Source: Brevibacillus laterosporus
GTDB lineage: Bacteria > Bacillota > Bacilli > Brevibacillales > Brevibacillaceae
Length of the DNA stretch: 64,000 bases
Direction of reading: 5' to 3'
Assembly (NCBI RefSeq): GCF_030489605.1
Contig: NZ_JAUKFY010000011.1
Span: 96,504 to 160,503 of the forward strand
Below the pieces are notes generated by a model, which saw nothing but the letters and a program-made list of their open reading frames with translations, had not been told where the DNA came from and searched no databases. Position numbers and translations under genes: made by a program. Below are positions 17,527 through 26,640 of this stretch, in pieces (position 1 is the stretch's first letter; each line of letters starts with the position of its first letter).

Positions 17527-19173
17527 ATGCGCATATCTAAGCTGTATCATGCTGTAATTTGTATTACTCTAACTTCTAGTTTACTACTGCCTAGTGCTAT
17601 GTTTTCTAGCAAAGCCTTAGCCGCCGCCCCTGCCCCTACTCTGCATGACGAGAATCCCCATGGTGCTTTTGGTGATTGGTATACGGGAGCTATTCCGCCT
17701 AACGCTTCGCCGGACAAGCCTGTCATTTTATTCGTTCAAGGACTTCACGCTACCTACAAAAAGTTTTATCGAGACGGCGGATTATATGAAGCAGCCTACA
17801 ACTCGGGGTACCGCACTGCTTTTGTGCAATTAAGAGATGCTGATGGTAATGGCGGCAACATGTATACCAATGGAGAAAAGCTGGCTGAAGTGATTAAAAA
17901 AGTAGCCGATTATTACAACGTAAAACAAATCGCAATTGTAGCTCATTCTAAAGGCGGCGTTGATACACAAGCAGCTCTTATCCATTATGGTGCGGCTCCT
18001 TATGTTCATACGGTTCATCAGCTTGCTACCCCTAATAAAGGCTCTGAGCTGGCAGACTTAGCCTATTCCTCGTGGTTCTCCTGGCTCGCCGAAATTCTAG
18101 GCAAAAAAGATGATGCAGTATACTCCTTACAAACCTCCTACATGGCTAATTTCCGCAAGCAAACAGATAATCATAGGGATATCAGCAAAACCAGAACCTA
18201 TATGGCAGCAGGTACAGGGGATGATGGCGTATTTACAAAGTATTGGTTTGCCCATGCTGTTTTACCAGGTGAAGACGATGGAGCCGTTACCGTTGATTCC
18301 GCTTTTGGCTTACCCTATGGAATTAAAGCCTTTAAGAAAAACATCTCTCATACAGCTATTACCGATGCTAAACACGTATGGTCAGAAGTAGAATCGAATA
18401 TAAGCAAAAGTGCGAAAGAACTACAACCCAATTTTGCGCCGGAAATAGACAGAGAATATCAATTGAACGAGGAGGAAAACACGCCAGCCTCAATCGTGAG
18501 CAATACAATTGTAAGAGGCGGTAAAATTAAAGGAAAAACGCAGGATACCTTCCTATTGGAAAGCGGAGTCAGTCAGATGATGGTAGATGTTATGACAGCG
18601 AATGAAAAGACAAAAGTTAAACTGATTAGCCCATCAGGCAAGGAGTATACGCCAAAGAAACTAGGAGACAGTGACTTTGACTTTGATACTGACGTGGATG
18701 GGGACGAGTCTCAGGAACTGTTTGCAAGTGCGATCCATCATGGATTTAAAATTGATGATCCGGAAAAAGGGAAATGGAAGCTTGTTGCGTCTGGGAAAAA
18801 CGACGCCTACTTTATGTTTGCTCAGGTGGAAAGTGAACAACCAATGGAAGTAGTAAGTAAGAAAAAAATCTATGAACCGGGTGAGCGAGGAGAAATCCGA
18901 GTCGAATTACCTGAAGCTACTATTAAGAAACAGGCAATTGCTAATGTTAGCATGGTTGAAACAAAGAATAGACAGCTTTTGGCTGCAGATGATTATCTGA
19001 AAATTAAGGAAAAGGACGATGAGATTCAAGGAACTTTTAAAGCTCCTCGGAGACCAGGGATTTACAACATTTGCTTAGAAATCACTGGGGTTAATGAATT
19101 GGGGGAAGAGTTTTCACGGTCGGTCTGGTATAATTTTGCGGTCGTAGATGAGGATACAGAGGAAGAGCTATAG
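17527..19173 (+). CDS. Secreted lipase-like alpha/beta hydrolase with C-terminal beta domains
   Basis: 548 aa. Residues 1-33 are a Sec signal peptide ending SSKALAAA. Residues ~45-300 are a lipase fold: PVILFVQGLHATY (oxyanion segment), nucleophile elbow AHSKGG, then HQLATPNKGSELADLA, and a likely acid/His pair in GEDDGAVTVDSAFGLP and NISHTAITD. A PHA-depolymerase/triacylglycerol-lipase-like role on extracellular esters fits. The remaining ~240 residues look like two beta-sandwich domains, the first with an Asp-rich stretch (DFDFDTDVDGDES) that may bind Ca2+. SD GAGGAG precedes ATG 17527. Confidence 0.85.
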   Translation: MRISKLYHAVICITLTSSLLLPSAMFSSKALAAAPAPTLHDENPHGAFGDWYTGAIPPNASPDKPVILFVQGLHATYKKFYRDGGLYEAAYNSGYRTAFVQLRDADGNGGNMYTNGEKLAEVIKKVADYYNVKQIAIVAHSKGGVDTQAALIHYGAAPYVHTVHQLATPNKGSELADLAYSSWFSWLAEILGKKDDAVYSLQTSYMANFRKQTDNHRDISKTRTYMAAGTGDDGVFTKYWFAHAVLPGEDDGAVTVDSAFGLPYGIKAFKKNISHTAITDAKHVWSEVESNISKSAKELQPNFAPEIDREYQLNEEENTPASIVSNTIVRGGKIKGKTQDTFLLESGVSQMMVDVMTANEKTKVKLISPSGKEYTPKKLGDSDFDFDTDVDGDESQELFASAIHHGFKIDDPEKGKWKLVASGKNDAYFMFAQVESEQPMEVVSKKKIYEPGERGEIRVELPEATIKKQAIANVSMVETKNRQLLAADDYLKIKEKDDEIQGTFKAPRRPGIYNICLEITGVNELGEEFSRSVWYNFAVVDEDTEEEL

Positions 19174-19500
19174 GTGCATTTTGTAATAAATTTTTCGTAT
19201 TACGTTACAAGAATAGAGGAATGGCACAATTATGATATTTTTAGTAAAAAAGAAATACTGTATTGTATGCGCTTACATTGTGTGGTATTATTCATTATAC
19301 AAAAATGAAAATCAGTTATACGCGTGTTACTAGTACGACTAGGCATGAGCTAAAGGGTGCGAAGGGAATGATTTCTGCTACCTTTTTAGTTCATGCTTTT
19401 TTGCTTATGAAAGCCATTTTCCTTAGGCATGAGGGATCGTGCAAACCCGTACTTCTGATTAACCTAACAACATAGAGCTGCTCATAAGGAGGAATTTTTT
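19174..19500 (+). other. Intergenic region with a terminator-like hairpin
   Basis: No gene is supported. A long hairpin pairs 19343-19356 with 19381-19396 and is followed by six T residues (19397-19402). It lies 170 bp after the lipase stop and 100 bp before the next start, so it is either a late terminator or an attenuator in the leader of the TPR-DUF218 gene. A second AGGCATGAG copy begins near 19427. Confidence 0.55.
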
Positions 19501-20610
19501 ATGGTGTTACGCAACAAAAAATTACTAGCTAGTGTAATTCTAGCAGCATCCTTGGTAACAACGTCTAGTGTATTCGCGAACCCAAGTACCACTACTGTAA
19601 AAAATGATGAGCCTACAAGCTACCGTATTAACCAGCTAAAAGAAACAGCGATGTACTATTACTGGCACGGCGGAGATTTAAAGAAAGCAGAAGCGGAGAT
19701 TTTTAAGGGGATTACCCTAAAAGGAAAATACGATGTTGTTGAAAACGCTTACTTAGAAGCGACTATGCTTGACCCTTTTGATAATGACCTGAAATTCGGA
19801 CTTGCTTCTACTCAAATCATTCAAAAGAAGCTTCCTGAAGCATTAGAGACCTATAAGCAAATCCTGAATCTTGACCCTACTAATTTTAATGCTAATTTAT
19901 TATACGGTGTTTATTCCAAGGTGAATGGCGATACCAAAACATATGATGCTCAAATGGCTAAATTAAAGAAATTAGATGAGAAAAAAGCAAACGAGTACGC
20001 AGCAAAGCTTGCCTCTGCTGAAGCATATATGCAGACTGTTTTTAACAAGGACGTACCAAAAGGCTTGCCGCAAAAAGATCATGCCATCGTCATTCTAGGC
20101 TATGCGCTAGCAGAGGATGGAACCATGCGAGAGCCATTAATTGAACGTCTAAAAGCAGGGCTTGCTCTAGCAAAGCAGTATCCACATTCTAAAATTATCG
20201 TGAGCGGCGGGGTACCGAAAAAGGGTGTAACGGAAGCGGACGCTATGAGCAAATGGCTCATGGAGCAAGGTATTGATAAGAGCCGCATTCTATTAGATAA
20301 CAAAGCAACTGATACCGTTGAAAATGCGCTTTTTTCCATTGCAATCATGGAGCGTGAAGGCTTAAAGGATATGACACTGGTATCCAGTGCAAGTCATATG
20401 CGTCGTGGATTAAGTGTGTTTAAAGAAGCGAGCGAGCATTATGCGAAGCAATTAGGTAAAAAGAACGATCGCAACATCACCAATATGGTATATCTAGATT
20501 ATAAATCCTTGGAAGAAGCCCATAAAGTAACAAAGGATGAGCAGTTAGTTATTTATCGTGATTTATTGAGAACAAGCGGAATTTGGGCGTACCCTGGTAT
20601 GCAGCGTTAG
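19501..20610 (+). CDS. Secreted TPR protein with DUF218/YdcF-like domain
   Basis: 369 aa from ATG 19501 (AAGGAGG 8 nt upstream). Residues 1-26 are a signal peptide (VILAASLVTTSSVFA). Residues ~40-165 form TPR-like helices (LPEALETYKQILNLDPTNFNANLLYG). Residues ~190-345 are a DUF218 domain: HAIVILGYALAEDG, KIIVSGG, ATDTVENALFS and VSSASHMRRGLSVF. DUF218 proteins (SanA, YdcF) are linked to the cell envelope and some bind S-adenosylmethionine. The TPR fusion and secretion suggest an envelope role outside the membrane. Confidence 0.85.
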   Translation: MVLRNKKLLASVILAASLVTTSSVFANPSTTTVKNDEPTSYRINQLKETAMYYYWHGGDLKKAEAEIFKGITLKGKYDVVENAYLEATMLDPFDNDLKFGLASTQIIQKKLPEALETYKQILNLDPTNFNANLLYGVYSKVNGDTKTYDAQMAKLKKLDEKKANEYAAKLASAEAYMQTVFNKDVPKGLPQKDHAIVILGYALAEDGTMREPLIERLKAGLALAKQYPHSKIIVSGGVPKKGVTEADAMSKWLMEQGIDKSRILLDNKATDTVENALFSIAIMEREGLKDMTLVSSASHMRRGLSVFKEASEHYAKQLGKKNDRNITNMVYLDYKSLEEAHKVTKDEQLVIYRDLLRTSGIWAYPGMQR

Positions 20611-20773
20611 GCTTTATTTTTCACTTATTGTAAGCTATTTAATATAATCTGAGACTTTTATTAGTAGAGTAATGCTGATGCTGCAAAACAGAATTGGACA
20701 TACGGGTAGATGTAACTAGCAGAGAGCGCACACTGTATTTTATTTCTTCAAGTAAAAAAGTCAAAAGGCTGTG

Positions 20774-20820
20774 GAGCCGTCTTGTCTGCAAGTTTATCTG
20801 TGGATGAGACGGTTCTTTTT
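20774..20820 (+). terminator. Intrinsic terminator downstream of the DUF218 gene
   Basis: GAGCCGTCTT (20774-20783) pairs with GAGACGGTTC (20806-20815) using G-U pairs, followed by TTTTT. It lies 160 bp past the stop. The remaining gap to 21014 is AT-rich and should hold the chemoreceptor promoter; no clear box pair was identified. Confidence 0.75.
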
Positions 20821-21014
20821 ACGTGTTTTTTTGTGGTATTTACTATAATTAACTTTAATTACATTCAGAGGTATATATTCACAATAATGTTTTTTAAAAG
20901 AATTTTCCTAAATAGTTACATAAAAGTTGGAAAAAAACCGATGTAAGTAATAGATATAAAGTCCTAGTCAGCTATACTGTCAGGCTGATCTACTATCAAG
21001 GGAGGGCATAGCTA

Positions 21015-23015
21015 ATGAAATGGCTAGACATACGAAATAGTATATTTAATCGAAAGACCTTGCGGAGTAGGCTGATGTTTCTGATTATTGTTGTCCTAAT
21101 ATTACAGGGAATCCTCATCGGCTATTCCTCCTACTACATTTCGAAATGGCAATTGGAACAAAAATTAGAGGAAACAGCTAAGTCGAATGTAAGCTTATTG
21201 AACCAAGCAATTGACCAGATTATCCAATTAGAGATTGCTAATCTCGATACTCTGGTCCTACAAATTACCTCTAGTCAAATCGACGCACAGAGTCCTGAGC
21301 TTCGAAAAATAATGGAGGACTTTGCAAAACAACATCCTGAGATCGAAATCGTAACAGTTGGGAATCAAAATGGTGCATGGATGAAAGCTCCTAACCCAGG
21401 TAAACAAGACTATGATCCACGAACACGAGATTGGTATAAACAGGTGATGAAGGATCCGAGCGCCATCGCTATCCATAATCCTGTCATTTCGATGACAACA
21501 AAAAATTACGTATTGAATATCGGTAAAGCGCTTCCAGATGGACAGGGTGCTGTAAGTATTAGTTTAAGCATTAATAAGCTTCACGAGTTAGTGGGAAGCG
21601 TAAAATTTGGTTCTGAAGGATATGCCTATCTGCTAGATCGTACGAACAAATTCATGTCCCATCCTACGCAACCCATGGGAAAACAGATAGATGGTGAGCA
21701 ATACACTTACATACAGCAAAATGATAAGGGTTCGATCAGCTATGATTCCCCCGAGAACGGTAAAAAATTAAAAGCGGTGTTTGAGACCAACCCTTTAACA
21801 GGCTGGAAGATCGCAGGGGTCCTTTCAAATGAAGAATATGCAAAGGCTTCTGCCCCGATTCTGAACCAAACGGCATTCATTTTAGTTGTCTTTCTTGTAG
21901 CCGCTTCAATCTTAATATTTATCTGGACAAGTAAAATTACAAAACCATTAGAACTGCTGGCTGTCTCTGCCAAACGAGTCAGCGATGGTTATTTAGACGA
22001 AAAGGTGAATATTAATCAAAACGATGAGATTGGTCAATTAGCCGCCAACTTCAATGAAATGGTCGGTTCTCTGAGAGGGATTGTCACAGAGATGATGGAA
22101 ACATCTAATCAATTGGCGGCGTCCAGTCAACAAATGACAGCTAGTACGCTGCAAAATTCTAAAGCGGTTGAATATGTGACTGAACTAATAGAGGAGTCGG
22201 CAAACGGATCAAAAGCGCAAGCAGTAGCTACATCTGAAAGCGCTCGGACCATGGAAGAAATGTCATCGGGTATTTTTAAAATCGCCGAGTCAGCAAATGC
22301 CATTGTAGATTCATCGGCTAAAACCTCAGAGGATGTACAGAATGGTAATCAAAAAGTAATAGTAGTGACAGAACAAATGGAAGCGATTCGTCAATCTGTG
22401 GAAGAATCCGCAAGTATTATGGAACAATTGCAAAAGCATAGCGGACAAATCGCTGAGATGAGTACGGCTATCGTCGATATTGCGGAGCAGACGAACCTTT
22501 TATCATTAAATGCAGCGATTGAAGCAGCACGGGCAGGAGAGCAGGGAAGAGGCTTTGCTGTTGTTGCGAATGAGGTCAGAAAGCTTGCAGATCAATCCAA
22601 GCAAACGGCAGATCGCATCCAAGAGATTATCATACAGGTAACCAGCTTGACCCAGAATGCATCAGAAGTCATGAAAAAGAAAGTTCATGCAGATGTTCAA
22701 AAGGGTATTGTGGTGACAACAGAAGCTAGAGAAGCTTTTACTAACATCCAAGCATCAACACAGCATATCGTTGAACAAATTCATGACGTATCAGCCATTA
22801 CCGAACAAATGTCGGCAAGTGCACAAGAAGTCTCTGCCTCAATGCGCGAGATTGCCCAGATTGCCCAAGGCATGGCGGCCTCTTCACAGAGTGTTACCGG
22901 AGCATCTGAGGAACAGCTTGCCTCAATGGAGGAGATTACTTCATCTGCAACTGCATTGACTAAAATGGCAGAAGGAATGCGTCGTGCTGTTGAAAGATTT
23001 AAGATAAACGAGTAA
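21015..23015 (+). CDS. Methyl-accepting chemotaxis protein (dCache-HAMP-MCP signal)
   Basis: 666 aa. Transmembrane helices at ~20-42 and ~287-307 flank a periplasm-side double Cache domain ([35 protein letters not shown]). A HAMP domain (~308-360, [19 protein letters not shown]) and a long cytoplasmic coiled coil follow. The conserved CheA/CheW-binding hairpin tip is present ([19 protein letters not shown]). It senses a small ligand and steers flagellar rotation. The Asp expected in the amino-acid-binding Cache motif is not obvious, so the ligand is unknown. Confidence 0.93.
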   Translation: MKWLDIRNSIFNRKTLRSRLMFLIIVVLILQGILIGYSSYYISKWQLEQKLEETAKSNVSLLNQAIDQIIQLEIANLDTLVLQITSSQIDAQSPELRKIMEDFAKQHPEIEIVTVGNQNGAWMKAPNPGKQDYDPRTRDWYKQVMKDPSAIAIHNPVISMTTKNYVLNIGKALPDGQGAVSISLSINKLHELVGSVKFGSEGYAYLLDRTNKFMSHPTQPMGKQIDGEQYTYIQQNDKGSISYDSPENGKKLKAVFETNPLTGWKIAGVLSNEEYAKASAPILNQTAFILVVFLVAASILIFIWTSKITKPLELLAVSAKRVSDGYLDEKVNINQNDEIGQLAANFNEMVGSLRGIVTEMMETSNQLAASSQQMTASTLQNSKAVEYVTELIEESANGSKAQAVATSESARTMEEMSSGIFKIAESANAIVDSSAKTSEDVQNGNQKVIVVTEQMEAIRQSVEESASIMEQLQKHSGQIAEMSTAIVDIAEQTNLLSLNAAIEAARAGEQGRGFAVVANEVRKLADQSKQTADRIQEIIIQVTSLTQNASEVMKKKVHADVQKGIVVTTEAREAFTNIQASTQHIVEQIHDVSAITEQMSASAQEVSASMREIAQIAQGMAASSQSVTGASEEQLASMEEITSSATALTKMAEGMRRAVERFKINE

Positions 23016-23059
23016 GAGAAAAGCAGATAAGATAGATAAGATAGAGAAGCAATATGGAG

Positions 23060-23098
23060 TGCCTACCTGGCAGAAAAGTTCTGTTAGGTAGGCATTAT
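23060..23098 (+). terminator. Terminator after the chemoreceptor gene
   Basis: TGCCTACCT (23060-23068) pairs with AGGTAGGCA (23086-23094), extended by CAG/CTG pairing, then TTATTC. Between here and the tRNA promoter there is no gene; a 14-bp perfect palindrome (ACCAGAGCTCTGGT) lies near 23172. Confidence 0.75.
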
Positions 23099-23312
23099 TC
23101 ATGTAGAAATAACTTTTATTATTACAAATTGATCTAGAGTATAATGTGAGAATGAACAGAACCAACAGAAACCAGAGCTCTGGTAGGATGGGCAGATCCT
23201 TACAGGGAAAAGCTTAGCTTAGTAAAGAAAATGATGAGTGTTACTATTACGATAAAAAATAAACGTTTGGGGAAAATTCACAAAAAAAAGCAGAAAAAGT
23301 TTTATTTAACTA

Positions 23313-23341
23313 TTGAATCTTAGATGAAAATGAGTTATACT
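23313..23341 (+). promoter_or_regulatory. Promoter of the tRNA pair
   Basis: TTGAAT (23313-23318), 17-bp spacer, TATACT (23336-23341). Transcription would start near 23348, about 50 nt before the first tRNA. Confidence 0.75.
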
Positions 23342-23396
23342 TATTTTTGTCAACAAACAATGCTTATATATGTTTTACATAACGTTTTAAGCACAA

Positions 23397-23473
23397 GGGC
23401 CCTTAGCTCAGTTGGTCAGAGCGGTCGGCTCATAACCGATTGGTCGTAGGTTCGAGTCCTACAGGGCCCACCA
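23397..23473 (+). tRNA. tRNA with CAU anticodon (Met or Ile2)
   Basis: Full 77-nt cloverleaf with encoded CCA. The acceptor arm pairs GGGCCCT with AGGGCCC, the T arm contains GTTCGAGTC, and the anticodon loop reads CTCATAA. The CAU anticodon may be elongator Met or the lysidine-modified Ile2. The acceptor and anticodon-loop context resembles Ile2, but sequence alone does not settle it. Confidence 0.95.
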
Positions 23474-23501
23474 AATACATATTTCATTCCCAGAAAAGTT
23501 T

Positions 23502-23577
23502 GATCCGGTAGCTCAGCTGGGAGAGCACCATCTTGACAGGGTGGGGGTCGCTGGTTCGAACCCAGTCCGGATCACCA
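23502..23577 (+). tRNA. tRNA-Val (GAC)
   Basis: 76 nt with encoded CCA; acceptor GATCCGG pairs with CCGGATC, anticodon loop TTGACAG gives GAC (valine codons GUC/GUU), T loop GTTCGAACC. Its 3' half is the likely bacterial attachment site of the adjacent prophage, so the tRNA is restored intact at this left junction. Confidence 0.93.
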
Positions 23578-23591
23578 TAAAATAAGCGCTA

Positions 23592-23620
23592 AAACCCTTG
23601 AGAAATCAGGGGTTTTTCTT
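23592..23620 (+). terminator. Terminator of the tRNA operon
   Basis: Perfect 10-bp stem AAACCCTTGA / TCAGGGGTTT (two G-U pairs) with a GAAA tetraloop (23602-23605), then TTCTTATTTT. Confidence 0.9.
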
Positions 23621-23639
23621 ATTTTATCAACTCCCGCCC

Positions 23640-23688
23640 TGACAACATGATCCCTCTTAACAGTCGCTTGACAACATTTTGACAACCT
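23640..23688. repeat. Three TGACAAC direct repeats, putative integrase arm sites
   Basis: TGACAACAT at 23640-23648 and 23669-23677, and TGACAACCT at 23680-23688, lie between the tRNA-Val 3' end and the integrase gene. Short direct repeats in this position are typical arm-type sites bound by the N-terminal domain of tyrosine integrases. The crossover core itself cannot be set without the right prophage end. Confidence 0.6.
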
Positions 23689-23696
23689 TTACTCAA

Positions 23697-24836
23697 CTAA
23701 AGTCTTTTAGGTTGCTTTTGTTTCATCATTTTTTCAAAGTTGTCAGCTGCATCTTTTTGCATGTCTGGCATGACGTGACTATAAACGTCCATTGTGATAC
23801 CAACTCGACTATGGCCTAATCGTTCAGATACTACTTTTGGATGCTCTCCCAGCTGTAGAAGCATTGTTGCGTGAGTATGTCGTAAATCATGAAATCGTAT
23901 AGGCGGCAATTCGCATCCTTTGATTAAACGTTCATAATGTCTCAGGAGATTGCGAGGATCTTGTGGTCTTCCATCATCATAAGCAACAATCAAATCAAAA
24001 TCTTGATACCCCTCACCATATTGCAGCTTGTTTTTATTTTGTCTTACCTTATGAGCTTTTAACTCATCTATCACAAAGTTAGGTATGGAAATTCTTCTTT
24101 TTGCGCTTTTAGTTTTAGGCTCTTGAAAAGTAATTCCTTGTTTAGCAGGTCGGTATAATGTTTGTTGAATGCTTATTTTTGCTTGTTCGAAATCAACGTC
24201 CTTCCACCTAAGACCAAGTATCTCCCCGCGTCTCATTCCTGTATATATTGCTAAAACAAAAGCAATAAAGTATTTGTCTTTCCTGGCATAATCTAAGAAC
24301 TCATTTGCTTGTTCGGGGCTCCATGTAACAATTTCTTTTTGTTCTAATCGAGGTGGGTCAACATTGTCCATAACATTTTTTGAAATCAGTTGCCATTTCA
24401 CTGCTTGATTCAATGCTTTTTTTAGTACAGAGTGAAGATATTTAATATAGTCAGCAGAGAGATTTTCTTTTTGAAGATCAGAAAGATATTTAGTCACCTT
24501 AATAGGGGTTAACTTATCCAAATCAACCGCACCAAGAACAGGCTTAATGCGACTATTTACAGCTATTTCATGGTTAGCATAAGTAGATGAGCGAAGTTTA
24601 TTTTTTGCATAGTTCTCCAGCCAAAATTCCAGATAGCTCCCTAGAGATTGTTTCTTAGAAATAGTTAAATCACCATTTTCATATTTCGTTATCATTTCCG
24701 CACAAGCTGCTTCGGCTTCTTTTTTTGTTTTAAATCCTGATTTGGTAATCTGTTTTCGTTTTCCCGTTTCCGGATCAACTCCTAAAGAAATGGCAAATGA
24801 CCACTTGCTTCCTCGTTTCCTGAAATGTCCCTTCAA
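23697..24836 (-). CDS. int: Phage tyrosine integrase
   Basis: 379 aa. An N-terminal arm-binding domain (RKRGSKWSFAISLG, residues ~5-55), a SAM-like core-binding domain (~65-160) and the catalytic domain. The catalytic set is complete: R202 in TGMRRGE, H316-D-L-R319-H, H342 and Y352. It carries out site-specific integration and, with an excisionase, excision. The gene reads toward the attachment site beside tRNA-Val, the usual layout for Bacillota prophages. Confidence 0.95.
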   Translation of the reverse strand: MKGHFRKRGSKWSFAISLGVDPETGKRKQITKSGFKTKKEAEAACAEMITKYENGDLTISKKQSLGSYLEFWLENYAKNKLRSSTYANHEIAVNSRIKPVLGAVDLDKLTPIKVTKYLSDLQKENLSADYIKYLHSVLKKALNQAVKWQLISKNVMDNVDPPRLEQKEIVTWSPEQANEFLDYARKDKYFIAFVLAIYTGMRRGEILGLRWKDVDFEQAKISIQQTLYRPAKQGITFQEPKTKSAKRRISIPNFVIDELKAHKVRQNKNKLQYGEGYQDFDLIVAYDDGRPQDPRNLLRHYERLIKGCELPPIRFHDLRHTHATMLLQLGEHPKVVSERLGHSRVGITMDVYSHVMPDMQKDAADNFEKMMKQKQPKRL

Positions 24837-24896
24837 AATCTAACTCCCCCTTTTTGAAAAATAAAAAATAATGAAGGCGTATCTGACTTGATACGC

Positions 24897-25103
24897 CTAT
24901 TCACTTTTATCTGGAACATGCTCGATAATGTCCTCGATCTTGCAGTCCAAATGAGTACAGATCTTATCAAGTACTTCTAGTGCTACATATTCGTCCTTGC
25001 CCATCTTTGCAACGGTAGACGCAGAAAGGAAATCCCTTAAATCTCCTTTTTTAATGCCACGGTCAATCATCATCTTAAAAAGCGGCTTATAGGTGAAAGG
25101 CAA
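24897..25103 (-). CDS. Small Cro/C1-type HTH protein
   Basis: 68 aa starting at TTG 25103 with AAGGAGG ~10 nt upstream. An XRE-like fold is visible (PLFKMMIDRGIKKGDLRDFL, then STVAKMG and EVLDKICTHLDCKIEDII). Small HTH proteins of this type are often secondary regulators in mobile elements. A near-perfect palindrome overlaps its leader, suggesting autoregulation. Probably co-transcribed with int. Confidence 0.75.
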   Translation of the reverse strand: MPFTYKPLFKMMIDRGIKKGDLRDFLSASTVAKMGKDEYVALEVLDKICTHLDCKIEDIIEHVPDKSE

Positions 25104-25120
25104 TTTATTAACACCTCCTT

Positions 25121-25140
25121 AAAAGGTTTTAAGACCTTTT
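25121..25140. promoter_or_regulatory. 20-bp palindrome, candidate operator
   Basis: AAAAGGTTTTAAGACCTTTT is palindromic except for one central base pair and directly abuts the SD of the small HTH gene, in the divergent region between it and the winged-helix gene. Confidence 0.5.
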
Positions 25141-25283
25141 AAAGTATTCTAAAACAATATTTTGAGTTTGTACATGTTTTTTTGATTTCGCAAACATTTA
25201 TATTGACATTTCATACTTCATAGAGATAATATTTGCATAGTAATATAAAAGTATGAGAAATCGAATAAAAAGGTGTGATTGCG

Positions 25284-26093
25284 TTGCTTACTTCTGATAA
25301 AATTATTGAGATGGCTAAGCATAGTCATTTCAAATCAAAGGTTCAGCTACGAGAGTCAATTCAAGACCATCTTATATCTCTTAAGGAGAAATTAGCTCCT
25401 TCAACGTTGAAAGTGCTAGATGTAATTAGAAAGCGTGCAATGAACTCCTCACAGGGAACTCTAGGTGTTGCCTATCTCTTAATTGATTCTATATGTAAGA
25501 TGGCTAAAACCAGCCGCGCGAGCGTTGAAAGGGGGATAAGAAAGCTAGAGCAGTTGTGTATCATCAAGCGTATTACCACAGCTAGAAAAACGGGGCTTCA
25601 AGGAGCTAATATGTTTGTCTTTTTACCCTCAAATGACGGGGTTGGAATGAAGGGGTTAGATGATGGGAAGAAGCCAACAGTATCAAGCTCTGAGGCTGAC
25701 AAAGGGAAGTCTAATACAGGTGTTTTTAATACTCCTAAAAACAAAAAAGAAATGAATAAAGATAACGTTAAAATAACACGGCTGGAGAAGGATTTCTCAG
25801 TTACTCCAAGCTACATTCCAGGAGATTTTGTCAAGGCAATCAAATCGGCATTCTCTTGTGGGACAGTTATTAAGCAGTTCTGGAGTAAGGTTGTGATGTT
25901 TAAACGCGTAACAGGCTGGGAAAGAAACAAGAATGTCGTACCTGTGGCCTTAGATGCCTGGGAATACACGAAAAATGAGTATAAACGGGATCAGAAGGAA
26001 TGGGGGATAGACAGATTTTTGAAATGCTTCTACGGTACGATGAAGCGGATCGAGGAGAAGAGAACCAAAGAGTTGGTTGCTCAGTGGACATAA
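25284..26093 (+). CDS. Winged-helix (HTH_36-like) protein, possible regulator or replication accessory
   Basis: 269 aa from TTG 25284 (AAGGTG ~8 nt upstream); a GTG at 25275 overlaps the SD. Residues ~35-110 form a winged-helix domain (LAPSTLKVLDVIRKRA, SICKMAKTSRASVERGIRKL, IIKRITT) like those of Rep-associated proteins. A polar linker follows, then a C-terminal alpha domain (WSKVVMFKRVTGW, FLKCFYGTMKRIEEK). The exact role is unknown. It is the first rightward prophage gene, and the promoter of the structured RNA lies just after its stop. Confidence 0.6.
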   Translation: MLTSDKIIEMAKHSHFKSKVQLRESIQDHLISLKEKLAPSTLKVLDVIRKRAMNSSQGTLGVAYLLIDSICKMAKTSRASVERGIRKLEQLCIIKRITTARKTGLQGANMFVFLPSNDGVGMKGLDDGKKPTVSSSEADKGKSNTGVFNTPKNKKEMNKDNVKITRLEKDFSVTPSYIPGDFVKAIKSAFSCGTVIKQFWSKVVMFKRVTGWERNKNVVPVALDAWEYTKNEYKRDQKEWGIDRFLKCFYGTMKRIEEKRTKELVAQWT

Positions 26094-26122
26094 AAAAGTT
26101 ATATACCGAATATTCCATTTAC

Positions 26123-26131
26123 TGCTATAAT
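26123..26131 (+). promoter_or_regulatory. Extended -10 promoter of the structured RNA
   Basis: TGCTATAAT gives a perfect TATAAT (26126-26131) with an extended TGn element, which can work with a weak -35. Expected start 26138-26140, exactly where the outermost helix of the RNA begins. Confidence 0.65.
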
Positions 26132-26137
26132 TCACCT

Positions 26138-26345
26138 TAATACAATAGTTCGGCTCTCAAGGGTGGTCGGCTCACCTCGCTTACTGATTGTTGCCATACT
26201 GTCTTTCCACAAAAGGAAATAGACTTCCCTTGATACCTGACAAGTAGGGGAAGTCTATTCTTCTGAAAGTCATTGAGCCGACCCTTTGCAGGGACAAACT
26301 ATTGTACCGACCGTGGGTGTTAGCAGCACCTGCGGTCTTTTTTAT
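26138..26345 (+). ncRNA. Candidate structured non-coding RNA with own promoter and terminator
   Basis: No gene fits this interval. Three nested helices are perfect by eye. P1: 26141-26150 with 26297-26306 (10 bp). P2: 26165-26174 with 26274-26283 (10 bp), extended by CAAGGG/CCTTTG. P3: 26218-26229 with 26248-26259 (12 bp). A large asymmetric central bubble lies between P2 and P3. An intrinsic terminator (stem from 26309 to 26337, then six T) follows at once. The long-hairpin shape with paired ends and a central bubble recalls 6S RNA, but no consensus was matched; the class is unknown. Confidence 0.65.
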
Positions 26346-26640
26346 TATACGTATTTACGTTTAGTTTAACACAGAATCGGACTAAACTAAATTATCGCAC
26401 AAAGAAAAATGGGTTTTTTATCTTTTTTAACAAAAAAATTTATGACGAGTAATATTTATAAGTAAAGATAAATCGTTCCGGGTTAATGGCTAGACCAAAA
26501 CAGACAAAAAAACAATAAATCAATCCAATTAGCGCCATAATATGGAATTTAACAAATAACTATTCCAAAATTTTCATGGTTAGGTCTAGCCTAGAAAGTT
26601 AAATTTTGTTAAGATAAAGAAAAATTTAGTGAAAATAAAA
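26346..26640. other. AT-rich gap with a 9-bp inverted repeat
   Basis: No gene. GGCTAGACC (26488-26496) and GGTCTAGCC (26583-26591) are exact inverted copies 86 bp apart, flanking very AT-rich DNA; this may be a regulator binding region. The interval should also hold the promoter of the structured leader that follows; a weak TTGTTA lies near 26608. Confidence 0.4.

Noticed and set aside
19263..19475. 70-codon frame between the lipase and DUF218 genes
   Set aside because: No SD and it overlaps a terminator-like hairpin.
20921..20944. Possible SigD-type promoter (TAAA ... CCGATGT) before the chemoreceptor gene
   Set aside because: The spacer is about 12 bp instead of ~15 and the -10 has mismatches. 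Tempting because chemoreceptors are often SigD-dependent, but not supportable.
26141..26306. MITE-like element (10-bp terminal inverted repeats, ~166 bp)
   Set aside because: No target-site duplication flanks the repeats, and a promoter plus terminator fit an RNA gene better. A second copy elsewhere would reopen this.
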